Of a stretch of DNA of 64,000 bases, positions 17,332 to 25,506 are shown piece by piece. The stretch's first letter is position 1. The number at the start of each line of letters is the position of its first letter. The notes beneath the pieces were generated by a model. That model worked only from the letters and a program-made list of their open reading frames with translations, ran no database searches and had not been told where the DNA came from. A program made the position numbers and the translations under genes. Source of the stretch: Brevibacterium yomogidense (GTDB lineage Bacteria; Actinomycetota; Actinomycetes; Actinomycetales; Brevibacteriaceae); NCBI RefSeq assembly GCF_016107685.1, contig NZ_JABASY010000001.1:276187-340186 (forward strand), in the 5' to 3' direction.

Positions 17332-17804
17332 CAGTGGTCTCCTCCTGCTCGGCCGTGCTGGGCGGCGCGGGATTCGGCGTCGCGGAAGGCGTCCGTGAGG
17401 CCTGCGGCCTCCAGTTCCCGGCGGGACAGGTTCGTGGCGTCCTCGAGGGTGCCGAGTCCGCGCGGGCCCTCACCCAGGTCGTCGATCGCCTGGGCGAGCT
17501 CACCGGATTCGTCCGCGTCCTCGCTGATGATGCGGGCAGGGGATGTGAACTTCGCGGTGATGACTCCGGCGAGCAGGCAGCCCAGGATGCCGGTGATGAG
17601 GGACCACACGTCGACGAGGTGCTCTTCGACGCCCAGGAGGTCGACGACCCAGCGGCCGCCGTACAGTCCCAGCAGCCCGCAGGCCACACCCACGACGACC
17701 CCGACCAGGAGGCGTTTCCCGCGGACGGTGTCACCCCATACGTGCAGGTACTCGCCCTGCTGCTCCGCAGTCTTCGCTGCGTCCCCTTCTGGTGCGCGCG
17801 ACAT
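17331..17804 (-). CDS. Small membrane protein, probable transporter subunit (TctB position)
   Basis: 157 aa with two hydrophobic segments (LLVGVVVGVACGLLGLYGG, then a second at LITGILGCLLAGVITA) and a charged C-terminal half (ISEDADESGELAQAIDDLGEG). Position before tctA is that of TctB, but TctB normally has four membrane segments, so the call is by position only. The ATG at 17804 is preferred over one 15 nt upstream because AGAGGGG sits six bases before it. Its stop overlaps the tctA-like start by 1 nt (TGATG). Confidence 0.6.
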   Translation of the reverse strand: MSRAPEGDAAKTAEQQGEYLHVWGDTVRGKRLLVGVVVGVACGLLGLYGGRWVVDLLGVEEHLVDVWSLITGILGCLLAGVITAKFTSPARIISEDADESGELAQAIDDLGEGPRGLGTLEDATNLSRRELEAAGLTDAFRDAESRAAQHGRAGGDH

Positions 17805-17833
17805 TGCGTCCCCTCTCATCGAAAATGCGTGCC

Positions 17834-17905
17834 GGGCCCCGGCGGGGCCCAGTGCACGTCGGACCCCGCGGACGGGGTCCAGTGTCTGTCAGACCCCGCA
17901 GGGTC
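17834..17905. repeat. Three consecutive related hairpins between lyase and transporter genes
   Basis: Hairpins at 17834-17850 (GGGCCCC-GGC-GGGGCCC), 17861-17880 (GGACCCCG-CGGA-CGGGGTCC) and 17892-17905 (GACCC-CGCA-GGGTC), spaced about 30 bp apart with similar linkers (AGTGCACGTC, AGTGTCTGTC). They look like a degenerate tandem repeat. In the mRNA they would fall between the HMG-CoA lyase and the membrane genes: possible attenuator, mRNA-stability element or serial weak terminators. Confidence 0.6.
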
Positions 17906-17960
17906 ACGAGCGTGTCTCACCCCTTGCGCAGGGTGATCTCGCCACGGGCAGGCCGCCGGG

Positions 17961-18935
17961 TCAGTTCCCGCCGGTCTGCCGGGTCAGTGCGCGCTTCACC
18001 GACGATGCGGACGTCCGTCCGATCGCCTGGTCCACCGCGTCCGAGGCCCCCATGAGCTTCGTGAGGTCGATGCCCGTCTCGTAGCCCATGCCGTGGAGCA
18101 TCCACAGCAGGTCCTCGGTCGCGAGGTTGCCGGTCGCCCCGGGGGCGAAGGGACAGCGTCCCAGTCCGCTCGCCGAGGCGTCGAATTCGCGGACGCCCGC
18201 GTCCAGAGCCGTCCGGACGTTGGCGAGTGCCTGACCGTACGTGTCGTGGAAGTGCAGTGCGATCCTATCCGCACCGATACCCGCACGGTCCATGTCTGTG
18301 AGCAGGGCCTCGGTCTGGCCTGCGTGGGCGACGCCGATCGTGTCGGACACGACCACCTGCCCGCACCCTGCTTCGAGGAGCCGCAGGGAGGCGTCGATGA
18401 CGGCGGCGGGGTCGACGGGGCCCTCCCACGGGTCGCCGAAGCACATCGACAGGTAGCCGCGCGCCCTCACGCCCTGCTCCACTGCGGCCTGCGCTGTCTC
18501 GACCGCGAGGTCGATCGATCCCTGCAGGGTGGTCCCCATGTTGGCGCGGGCGAAGGATTCCGTCGCGGAGGCGAACACGCCGATGTCCCGCACACCGGCC
18601 TCCAGCGCGCGGTCCAGGCCCCGCAGGTTGGGGACGAGGCTCAGCAGGCGCAGTCCGTCGCGGGCGGGGAAGGCCCCGGCCACGGCCTCGGCGTCGGCCA
18701 TCTGCGGCACCCGGTCCGGGTGCACGAAGGAGGCGACCTCGAGGGAGGTGACGCCCGCGTCCAGCAGGGCAGAGGCGAGGTCGATCTTGAGGAGGGCGGG
18801 CAGGGCCTGGGGCTCCGCCTGGAGGCCGTCGCGGGGGCCCACCTCGTGGACGGTGACCCAGCGGTCCGCGGAGTCCGCGGGCCGGGAGGTGCCCGCGTCG
18901 AGCGGTCCGGTGAGGACGTATCGGTCGTCGGGCAT
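17961..18935 (-). CDS. mvaB: Hydroxymethylglutaryl-CoA lyase
   Basis: 324 aa, HMGL-like TIM-barrel enzyme that cleaves HMG-CoA to acetyl-CoA and acetoacetate. VHEVGPRDGLQAE near residue 30, metal-ligand HFHDTYGQALANV near residue 230 and the catalytic-loop motif GLGRCPFAPGATGN (Cys near residue 260) match the family; most members have GLGGCPYA here. It starts 5 bp after the stop of the class II HMG-CoA reductase, the same gene pair as the mvaAB operon of mevalonate-degrading Pseudomonas. The role is therefore catabolic. Confidence 0.93.
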   Translation of the reverse strand: MPDDRYVLTGPLDAGTSRPADSADRWVTVHEVGPRDGLQAEPQALPALLKIDLASALLDAGVTSLEVASFVHPDRVPQMADAEAVAGAFPARDGLRLLSLVPNLRGLDRALEAGVRDIGVFASATESFARANMGTTLQGSIDLAVETAQAAVEQGVRARGYLSMCFGDPWEGPVDPAAVIDASLRLLEAGCGQVVVSDTIGVAHAGQTEALLTDMDRAGIGADRIALHFHDTYGQALANVRTALDAGVREFDASASGLGRCPFAPGATGNLATEDLLWMLHGMGYETGIDLTKLMGASDAVDQAIGRTSASSVKRALTRQTGGN

Positions 18936-18940
18936 GTCGC

Positions 18941-20212
18941 TCAGCCCTGCTCGGAGCGGAGGATCGCGAGGATCTCCTCCGCCTTGTCGCTGCGGACCGT
19001 TCCTGAGGCCACCAGCCGGGCCGCGACCTCGCTCACCTCGTCAGCCTGGGCACCTGCGGCGACGGCGACCGTGCGGGCGTGGAGGGTCATGTGGCCGCGC
19101 TGGATGCCTTCGGTGGCGAGCGCGCGGACGGCGGCGGCGTTCTGGGCGAGGCCCACGGCCGTGATGACGCGGGCGAGCCGGTCCGCGGATTCCGCGCCGA
19201 TGATCTTGACGTTCGACTGCGCGACCGGGTGCGATCGGGTCGCGCCGCCCACCAGTCCCACGGGCATCGGCACTTCGAGCGTGGCCTCGAGGTCGCCGTC
19301 CGCGTTCTTCTCGAAGTGGCTGAGCGCGGTGTAGCGGCCGGTGGCGGAGGCGTAGGCGTGGCAGCCGGCCTCCACGGCGCGGGTGTCGTTGCCGGTGGCG
19401 AGCACGACGGCGCTGATGCCGTTCATGATGCCCTTGTTGTGGGTGGCCGCGCGGTACGCGTCAGCCTCCGCGAAGGCGGCGCCCTCGATCATGCGGTCGG
19501 CGACCTCTGGCCCGCCCAGCGATTCCGCGGTGAAGACGGCTCGGGCGCGGACGAGGCGGCGGTCGGCGAGGTTCGTGAGGATCCGCAGGCGCGCTGTGCC
19601 GCCGGCGATGTCCGAGATGAGCTCCGACGTCCGCTCGGCCATCGAGTTGACGGCGTTCGCGCCCATCGCGTCGCGGACGTCGACGACGAGGTGGACGACC
19701 ACGTGGATGCCGTCGGCCGTGTCGACCAGGCGAGGCAGGATGTCGACGCAGCCGCCGCCCAGCTTCACGAGGAGGGGGTCGACCTCGTTCGCGGAGGCGA
19801 TGAGCTCGTCCCGGCGTTCGAGGATGCGGGACTTCGCAGCCTGCGGATCCTCGACATCCACGATCTGGACCTGCGCCTGCATGATGGGCCCCGTGGAGGA
19901 GGTGTGGAAGCCGCCCGAGGCGTGGGCCCAGCGGGCCGCGTTGCTCGCCGCGGCGACGACGGAGGGTTCCTCGGTGGCCATCGGCACGAACACGCCCTCG
20001 CCGTCGACGATGAAGTTCGTCGCGAGTCCCACGGGCACACCCAGGACGCCGATGACGTTCTCGATGAGCACGTCCGCAGCGTCGACGGTCAGGCCGTCCG
20101 TGGGTTCGAGCGCCTGCAGGTCAGCGGCGTCGAGGCCCGTCCGCTCGACGAGTCCCTCCCGGCGCTGCGCGGGGGTCAGATCCTTCGTTCCGGACCAGCG
20201 TGACTGGGTCAC
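18941..20212 (-). CDS. mvaA: Class II (degradative-type) hydroxymethylglutaryl-CoA reductase
   Basis: 423 aa. Strong class II signature: IENVIGVLGVPVGLATNF with the active-site Glu, VPMATEEPSVVAAASNAA, LVVDVRDAMGANAVN, the catalytic Lys in ATHNKGIMNG, and EGIQRGHMTLHARTVAVAAGA with the catalytic His. In Pseudomonas mevalonii this enzyme oxidises mevalonate to HMG-CoA. Coupling to HMG-CoA lyase argues for mevalonate breakdown, not isoprenoid synthesis. GTG start, with GAGGTG about 7 nt upstream; longer frames have non-coding-looking extensions. First gene of the operon. Confidence 0.93.
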   Translation of the reverse strand: MTQSRWSGTKDLTPAQRREGLVERTGLDAADLQALEPTDGLTVDAADVLIENVIGVLGVPVGLATNFIVDGEGVFVPMATEEPSVVAAASNAARWAHASGGFHTSSTGPIMQAQVQIVDVEDPQAAKSRILERRDELIASANEVDPLLVKLGGGCVDILPRLVDTADGIHVVVHLVVDVRDAMGANAVNSMAERTSELISDIAGGTARLRILTNLADRRLVRARAVFTAESLGGPEVADRMIEGAAFAEADAYRAATHNKGIMNGISAVVLATGNDTRAVEAGCHAYASATGRYTALSHFEKNADGDLEATLEVPMPVGLVGGATRSHPVAQSNVKIIGAESADRLARVITAVGLAQNAAAVRALATEGIQRGHMTLHARTVAVAAGAQADEVSEVAARLVASGTVRSDKAEEILAILRSEQG

Positions 20213-20336
20213 AGTGCACCTCATTCGATGAGTCGGCGAACATCCTCGTTCGCAGGCGACCGGCGGATCGGGGTGGGTGTCCGCACGGCACGCCTGCTGA
20301 TGTCGCCAGACTAGGGGCCGGGGGCCACCCGGGATA

Positions 20337-20349
20337 TGTGGATCCCACA
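20337..20349. promoter_or_regulatory. Palindrome TGTGG-ATC-CCACA upstream of the mvaA-like operon
   Basis: Perfect 5-3-5 inverted repeat 125 bp upstream of the HMG-CoA reductase start, inside the 327-bp gap 20213-20539. The size and TGTGG/CCACA form suit a GntR-type dimer. No GntR gene is in the window. The rest of the gap up to the promoter at 20441 shows nothing clear. Confidence 0.35.
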
Positions 20350-20440
20350 CATGAACGTGAGACGTAAACGTGGTTATCGCACTGTGAAGTACTCCGATCC
20401 CGCGAAGCTGCTCCGTGTCCTTGTGAAGACCTTCCTGGAA

Positions 20441-20470
20441 TGGACACGCCACACAGCGAACAGCTACAGT
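20441..20470 (+). promoter_or_regulatory. Promoter TGGACA-N18-TACAGT upstream of abi
   Basis: -35 TGGACA (20441-20446) and -10 TACAGT (20465-20470), 18 bp apart: one of the best sigma-70-like promoters in the window. Transcription would start near 20477, just before the hairpin RNA, and could read through into the abi gene. Confidence 0.6.
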
Positions 20471-20476
20471 TGTGAC

Positions 20477-20527
20477 ATCACGACTGGCTCGTCATCCCCG
20501 GCAAGGGGAGGCGGCCAGTTTTCTTTA
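20477..20527 (+). ncRNA. Putative small hairpin RNA upstream of Abi_2 gene
   Basis: About 50 nt between the promoter above and the abi start. It folds into a two-part hairpin: outer stem ACTGGC (20483-20488) with GCCAGT (20514-20519), inner stem TCCCC (20495-20499) with GGGGA (20505-20509), loop GGCAA. The outer stem is followed at once by TTTTCTTT, so it has the form of an intrinsic terminator 13 nt before the abi ATG. Two readings: an attenuator giving low abi read-through, or a discrete RNA partner of the HEPN protein, as reported for AbiF-type systems. Structure is seen; function is inferred. Confidence 0.5.
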
Positions 20528-20539
20528 TAGGCTACGGAC

Positions 20540-22006
20540 ATGTCCAGCACGTACGCCAAGCGGTTCCTTTCGCTCGAAGAGCAACTCGAACGCCTCGTCG
20601 AACGCGGCATGTATGTGCGTGATGCCGAATGGGCGCTCAGAAGACTTCAAGCGATCGGGTACTACCGCCTATCCGGGTACTGGTATCCCTTCCGAGAGCG
20701 ATCCGACAGCCCCTCCCAACCCAGGCCTTCGACGTTCTCCGACGGGACGACGCTCGATGAGGTCGTCGACATCTATTGCTTCGACGAGCGTCTCCGCGCC
20801 ATGATGCTCACCGCAATCGCGCGGATCGAAATCGCTTTGCGCTTCTGGGTGGGGCATCGACTGGGTCGACGAGGACCATTTGCTCATACGGACGCGGAAC
20901 TGCTTGATCCGTCATGGAGCAAACGGGAGGAGAGAGCCTGCAGTCGCCCCGATGCGTCTGGGTGTTCTTGGCAAGTCAGCGCACACAGTGAGTGGCTGGC
21001 GAAGCAGCAACGAGTAGAAGAGATCTCGAACGAAGCGTTCGTCGCGCATATCCACAACAACTACGGCAAGCCACTTCCGATCTGGACCGCGACAGAGACG
21101 ATGACATTCGAGTCGCTCAACCGGCTGTACACGAATATGACGCCTCAGGACCGAGAGCAGATCGCGGTTGAGTTCGACGTGCTCCGGGAGGATGGCAACG
21201 GAGATGTCTCGACATTCGCCAACTGGATAGAGCATCTGCGACAGAGCCGGAACATCTGTGCGCACCATGCCAGGCTGTGGAATCGCAACCATTCCGCACC
21301 GCTTGCAGTACCTCATTCATCGCCGGAACTTCAGCATCTCCTGTCACCTCACGTGCACGAGGACGGTACGCGCGATATATCGCTGGGTGTACGTCGTGTC
21401 TACGGGACCATCACTCTCGTGGCGTATCTACTGGCTCGAATCGACTACTCGAACCAGATGCGAGACGAGCTGTTGGAACTCGTGTTGAAATTCGCGGCCG
21501 ATCATCCCAGGAGGATGTCGGCTATGGGATTTCCCGCGAACTGGCGCGATGAAGCGATCTGGAGCAAAGACTACGGAATGTCCTCAGAGATGCGGACCCA
21601 GGCTCGACTGCTCCGACAAGTCGATTTGCTGTACACGAAGGACGCCGCGAACCAGCTGCGGAAGAAGGAAACTGAGGGAGGTCGTAGATCCCTGCTCAAC
21701 TACTATCGCAAGAAGGGAGCTCTCTTGTCGGTACCTGGTGCGAGCGCCCACCGTTACCCTGCCTTCCAGTTCGACCCTTCGACAGGCGACGCCAAAGAGA
21801 TCGTCGTCCTCGCCAATCGCCGTCTTCAGGAGGGGAAGCAGGGCACCGACGGTTCGCGCTGGGGCACGTTGGCATGGTGGCTCACACCTCTCCATTCTCT
21901 AGGTGAGAACACAAGCCCTCTCTACGCACTGGAATCGAACTTCTTGACGAAAGAGGTCCTCGACCGAGCCCTCGCGCCGCGGAATGACGAACGGTCGAGA
22001 CTCTGA
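20540..22006 (+). CDS. Abi_2 (AbiD/F-like) HEPN protein fused to an MbcA/Xre-antitoxin-like domain
   Basis: 488 aa. Residues 1 to about 340 are a full Abi_2 abortive-infection protein: SLEEQLERLVERGMYVRD, then YYRLSGYWYPF (41-51), the HEPN RNase motif R-N-I-C-A-H (Arg237 to His242, Rx4H) and the closing MGFPANWRDEAIW (from 329). Family members usually end there. About 150 residues follow: a predicted helix-turn-helix-like part (LLYTKDAANQLRKKE, then LLNYYRKKGALLSVPG) and HRYPAFQFDP (from about 405) followed by RWGTLAWWLTPLHSLGENTSPLYAL, the pattern of MbcA/ParS/Xre-type antitoxin domains. No good Shine-Dalgarno sequence, so translation is probably weak. Base composition is visibly less GC-rich than its neighbours, suggesting transfer. 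Confidence 0.85.
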   Translation: MSSTYAKRFLSLEEQLERLVERGMYVRDAEWALRRLQAIGYYRLSGYWYPFRERSDSPSQPRPSTFSDGTTLDEVVDIYCFDERLRAMMLTAIARIEIALRFWVGHRLGRRGPFAHTDAELLDPSWSKREERACSRPDASGCSWQVSAHSEWLAKQQRVEEISNEAFVAHIHNNYGKPLPIWTATETMTFESLNRLYTNMTPQDREQIAVEFDVLREDGNGDVSTFANWIEHLRQSRNICAHHARLWNRNHSAPLAVPHSSPELQHLLSPHVHEDGTRDISLGVRRVYGTITLVAYLLARIDYSNQMRDELLELVLKFAADHPRRMSAMGFPANWRDEAIWSKDYGMSSEMRTQARLLRQVDLLYTKDAANQLRKKETEGGRRSLLNYYRKKGALLSVPGASAHRYPAFQFDPSTGDAKEIVVLANRRLQEGKQGTDGSRWGTLAWWLTPLHSLGENTSPLYALESNFLTKEVLDRALAPRNDERSRL

Positions 22007-22037
22007 GGTCTCTATCTCACCGCATCCCGTATGAGGC

Positions 22038-24140
22038 TCATCCGCGGGGAGCCCGGAGTCTGCGGTCCAGACAGACGAGCCGCACCGCGGCCTCCGTGAG
22101 GAAGGCGCGGTCGGGGCTGCGCCACGACGGGCCCAGCAGCCCGTCCACTCGCCGCAGCCGCTGCGAGACCGTGTTGACATGGAAGCTCGTCGCCTCCGCC
22201 GTGGCCCGCAGATTCCGGCCGGAGCGGAAGTACGCCTCCAGCAGGGGCAGATCGTCCGTGTCGACCAACGGCCCGATGACAGCTTCGACGAACGCGTCGA
22301 GCGCACGGCGATCCGGGCCGAACAGCGTCGCGTATGGCTGGAGTTCCGCCGCCTCGACCACGTGCCCCGACCATTCCAGGGCCTCCACGACCGCCAGCAG
22401 GTCCGCAGCCGAACGGTGTGCGCGCCGCACGTCCGCGAGTACGGTCTCCTCACGACGTGTGCCAGTATCCGTGCCCGACCGACCCTCGGAAGGAAGTGAG
22501 GGGTCGACGCGTGGGGCCGTGTCAGGAGGTGCGGTCGCCTCGGACGAGGAGGCCGCCTCGGCGACCAGCGTCGCGTGGATCGCGGTGAGGTCCGCGACCT
22601 CCGCCATCCTCCGGTCGAGGACTGCGAGGACCGGCTGCGCCGACTGCTCGTCGGTGAGCGCACAGAGCTCCCCCGCGTGCATGCCGAAGACGACGCCCCG
22701 CAGCCCGGATGCGCTGCGCGCGTGGAAGGATGCTGCGACCCCGCGCAGGTCCGGTGCCGCGCCTCGGACCACGATGAGATGGCGTGCCTCCGCGAGGGGA
22801 AGCCCCGCGGCCGCCATCTGGTTCGCCGTGACCGCGGATGATGCGCCTGTCCCGCTCAGCAGTGCGGAGAGCAGACGGTCACGATGGCGGTCCTCCCGCA
22901 ACCTGGTCGCCGTTGCGAGCAGGTGCGCGAACGCGCAGACCTGCGCGCCCCTCACAACGGTCTCCGGATTGAGCAGCGGCGATCCGTGCGGTGCGCGCAG
23001 CACGTGCAGACGCAGCTTTCCTGCGGTACGGGTCTCGACAGTGACGACCGCCTCGGTCCCGGCGGAATCGGGGGTGGGGACGAAACGAGCTCCGGCGGCC
23101 GGCGGCGGGAGGGAAGACGAAGCTCCTGCGTCGAAGGTCTGCGAGCCGGACGCAGCGACCACCTCACCCGCCTCGTCGACGACCACGAGACCTCGTGCCA
23201 CAGCCTCCGCCAGCGCGGCGATCACCTCGTGGACGTCCTCACCGGACAGTACCGCGTCGAACAGCTCGTCCACGACGTCCAGTACCCGCCGCTGATCGCG
23301 GAAGTACTGCTCCCACGCAGCGGCCTCCGCGACCGCTTCATCACCCGACCTCTCGAGGTCACCGAACCGCAGAGCGCGCAGGAGCGCGATCGCCGCATGG
23401 TCGGCGAGCGCGGACAGGACGGCGACCTCGTCCGCGGAGTACTCGTGCCGTGACCGGGTACCCACGAACAGGACGCCCAGGACCGTCGAATTCGCCACCA
23501 GCGGCACCCCCAGCAGGGAGACGACTCCCTCGTCGCGGACCACGGCGTCCATCGTCTCCGATCGGGTGAGACCGTCCTCGTCGAAGTAGTCGACCACGGC
23601 CTGCGGCTGGCGGGTCTGCGCGATCCGAGAAGCGAGGCCGATCCCCGTGGGGACGGGGAGTGCGGCGAAGTCCGACCGCGTCACGCCCCGCGTCGCACGG
23701 ACCTTGAGCTCAGCCGTGTCCGGGTAGTACTCGGACAGGTACGCGAGGTCGGCGACGACCAGTCCGTGGGCTGCGCGCACCAGATGGTCGAGGGTCTCGT
23801 CGACACTCGTCGCATTCGCCAGCCGGCGCGCACTCTCTGCGACCGCGACCAGTTCGCGGCTGCGCCTGCGCAGCCCGGCGACCTCGTCACGTGCACGGCT
23901 GAGGCTTCCCGTGAGAGCCCCGGCCCCGTCATCGGGCAGGCCGAGCCGGTGGACGATGTCCGCAAGTTCGTCGGTATCCGGCCCCTCGGGCCGCACGACG
24001 GCGCCGATGAGGGCCTCGGCCGCGCGAAGTGCCGTCATGGCCCGGTCGTCGCGCTCCCGGTCATCGCCCTGCAAGGCATCGTCGTTCCGGTCATCGTCCT
24101 GGGACGCGTCGTCCCGGTCCCCGTCACCCAGCCGTGTCAC
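22038..24140 (-). CDS. PucR/CdaR family regulator with GAF domain
   Basis: 700 aa. An Asp/Arg-rich N-terminus (the true start may be an ATG about 34 codons in) is followed by a GAF domain (about residues 110-255: LLGVPLVANSTVLGVLFVGTR) and a long middle region. The C-terminal PucR-type HTH comprises YFRSGRNLRATAEATSFHVNTVSQRLRRVDGLLG. Such regulators often control purine, pyrimidine or amino acid catabolism, and a pyrimidine region begins 3 kb upstream on the same strand, but the target is unproven. The GTG start lies 3 bp past the stop of the DUF445 gene, so the two are coupled. Confidence 0.82.
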   Translation of the reverse strand: MTRLGDGDRDDASQDDDRNDDALQGDDRERDDRAMTALRAAEALIGAVVRPEGPDTDELADIVHRLGLPDDGAGALTGSLSRARDEVAGLRRRSRELVAVAESARRLANATSVDETLDHLVRAAHGLVVADLAYLSEYYPDTAELKVRATRGVTRSDFAALPVPTGIGLASRIAQTRQPQAVVDYFDEDGLTRSETMDAVVRDEGVVSLLGVPLVANSTVLGVLFVGTRSRHEYSADEVAVLSALADHAAIALLRALRFGDLERSGDEAVAEAAAWEQYFRDQRRVLDVVDELFDAVLSGEDVHEVIAALAEAVARGLVVVDEAGEVVAASGSQTFDAGASSSLPPPAAGARFVPTPDSAGTEAVVTVETRTAGKLRLHVLRAPHGSPLLNPETVVRGAQVCAFAHLLATATRLREDRHRDRLLSALLSGTGASSAVTANQMAAAGLPLAEARHLIVVRGAAPDLRGVAASFHARSASGLRGVVFGMHAGELCALTDEQSAQPVLAVLDRRMAEVADLTAIHATLVAEAASSSEATAPPDTAPRVDPSLPSEGRSGTDTGTRREETVLADVRRAHRSAADLLAVVEALEWSGHVVEAAELQPYATLFGPDRRALDAFVEAVIGPLVDTDDLPLLEAYFRSGRNLRATAEATSFHVNTVSQRLRRVDGLLGPSWRSPDRAFLTEAAVRLVCLDRRLRAPRG

Positions 24141-24143
24141 CGC

Positions 24144-25457
24144 TCACCCGCCGGGCAGGACGAGCGTGAGCGCGTGGATCGCGATGCCCACGAGCGCACC
24201 GATCACGGTGCCGTTGATCCGGATGTACTGGAGATCGCGGCCCACGTACAGCTCGATGCGGTCGGAGGCCTCCTTCGCGTCCCAGTCCGCGATCGTGTCG
24301 GAGATGACCGACGCGATCTCCGGACCGAACGATTCGACGAGGTCACCCACGACGGTCGCGATCCGATCGTCCATCTCCGACGCGAAGGCACGGTCCGTGC
24401 GCATGCGGTCCGCGGCCTCGGCCAGCAGTGCCCGCACACGGGCGTGGACGGCCCCGCCCTCGTCGAGGACGGCCGCCCGCAGCAGGCGCTTGAGCGACGT
24501 CCAGATCTCCAGCACCGCGTCGACGACACCCTGCTGGGTGAGGAGGTCGTCGATGACCTTCTCCGCACGGGCCGACAGAGGGGTGCTGCCACGGAGATCC
24601 GCCGACAGTTCGATGAGCCAGGCATCCAGCGCCTGCCGTGCCCGGTGGAACCGGTCGTCCCGGACGTCCACCGTCCACTCGAGGACCTCGCGGCGCAGCC
24701 GGTTCGACACGACGTCGTTGACGAAGCGGGGAGCCCAGTCCGGGGACTTCTGCTGGACGATGTCGTCGATGACCTGCGGGTTCTGCGACAGCCACGCGTG
24801 CGCCTCACCGACCACCAGGTCGACGAGGTGGTGGTGCGCGCCCTCGTCCACGACCTCCCGGATGAGCATGCCCAGAGCCGGCGACTTCCGCGTCGACACA
24901 AGCTTGGGGACCAGCACGTTGCGTGTGAGATCCGCGATGGCCTCATCGTCCACCCGCGCCAGCACGTACTCGAGCCCCTGCCCCGCCCGCTGCACGACGA
25001 TGTCCTGGTTGCGGGGGGACGCCAACCACTCCCCGGCCCTGCGAGTGAGCTCCGCGCTGCGGATCTTCGCAGACACCGTCGACGACTGCAGGAAGTTCAC
25101 CGCGACGAAGTGGGAGAGGCTCGCGCCCAGCGTGTCCTTCTTCCGCGGGATGATCGCGGTGTGCGGGATCGGTATCCCCAGCGGGTGGCGGAACAGCGCC
25201 GTCACCGCGAACCAGTCCGCGATCGCACCGATCATCGCCGCTTCCGACGCGCGGGCGACGAAGCCCCACACCCCCGTCATGTCCGTGAAGAGGTGCACGA
25301 CGAGGAAGATGAGCGCCGCGAGGACCAGCAGCGACGTCGCGAGCGTGCGCATCTTGCGCAGCGCGACGGCTCGTGCCGCGTCCTCTGCTTCGGTTCCCGC
25401 GCGGGCGGGAACCGGTGGCGATCCCAGAGGGCTCTGATCTGACGGTTCGATGGTCAC
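24144..25457 (-). CDS. DUF445 family membrane protein
   Basis: 437 aa. N-terminal hydrophobic segment (TLATSLLVLAALIFLVVHLF) followed by ASEAAMIGAIADWFAVTALFRHPLGIPIPHTAIIP, the conserved DUF445 core. A long helical middle region comes next, and a C-terminal hydrophobic helix (GTVIGALVGIAIHALTLVL). Function is unknown; this topology, with membrane anchors at both ends, is standard for the family. GTG start with a likely leaderless promoter. Forms a two-gene operon with the PucR-type regulator. Confidence 0.85.
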   Translation of the reverse strand: MTIEPSDQSPLGSPPVPARAGTEAEDAARAVALRKMRTLATSLLVLAALIFLVVHLFTDMTGVWGFVARASEAAMIGAIADWFAVTALFRHPLGIPIPHTAIIPRKKDTLGASLSHFVAVNFLQSSTVSAKIRSAELTRRAGEWLASPRNQDIVVQRAGQGLEYVLARVDDEAIADLTRNVLVPKLVSTRKSPALGMLIREVVDEGAHHHLVDLVVGEAHAWLSQNPQVIDDIVQQKSPDWAPRFVNDVVSNRLRREVLEWTVDVRDDRFHRARQALDAWLIELSADLRGSTPLSARAEKVIDDLLTQQGVVDAVLEIWTSLKRLLRAAVLDEGGAVHARVRALLAEAADRMRTDRAFASEMDDRIATVVGDLVESFGPEIASVISDTIADWDAKEASDRIELYVGRDLQYIRINGTVIGALVGIAIHALTLVLPGG

Positions 25458-25463
25458 GACCCA

Positions 25464-25469
25464 ACGCTA
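25464..25469 (-). promoter_or_regulatory. -10 box TAGCGT of a probable leaderless promoter (DUF445-pucR operon)
   Basis: On the minus strand TAGCGT ends 6 nt before the GTG start of the DUF445 gene, with no Shine-Dalgarno sequence between. Good fit to TANNNT leaderless promoters. Confidence 0.55.
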
Positions 25470-25506
25470 CCGCGCGAACGTGTGACGGAGGGCGGGAACA
25501 GCCCTG

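Noticed and set aside
17331..17804. Naming the small membrane protein TctB
   Set aside because: Only two membrane segments and no TctB motif; the position is suggestive but not enough.
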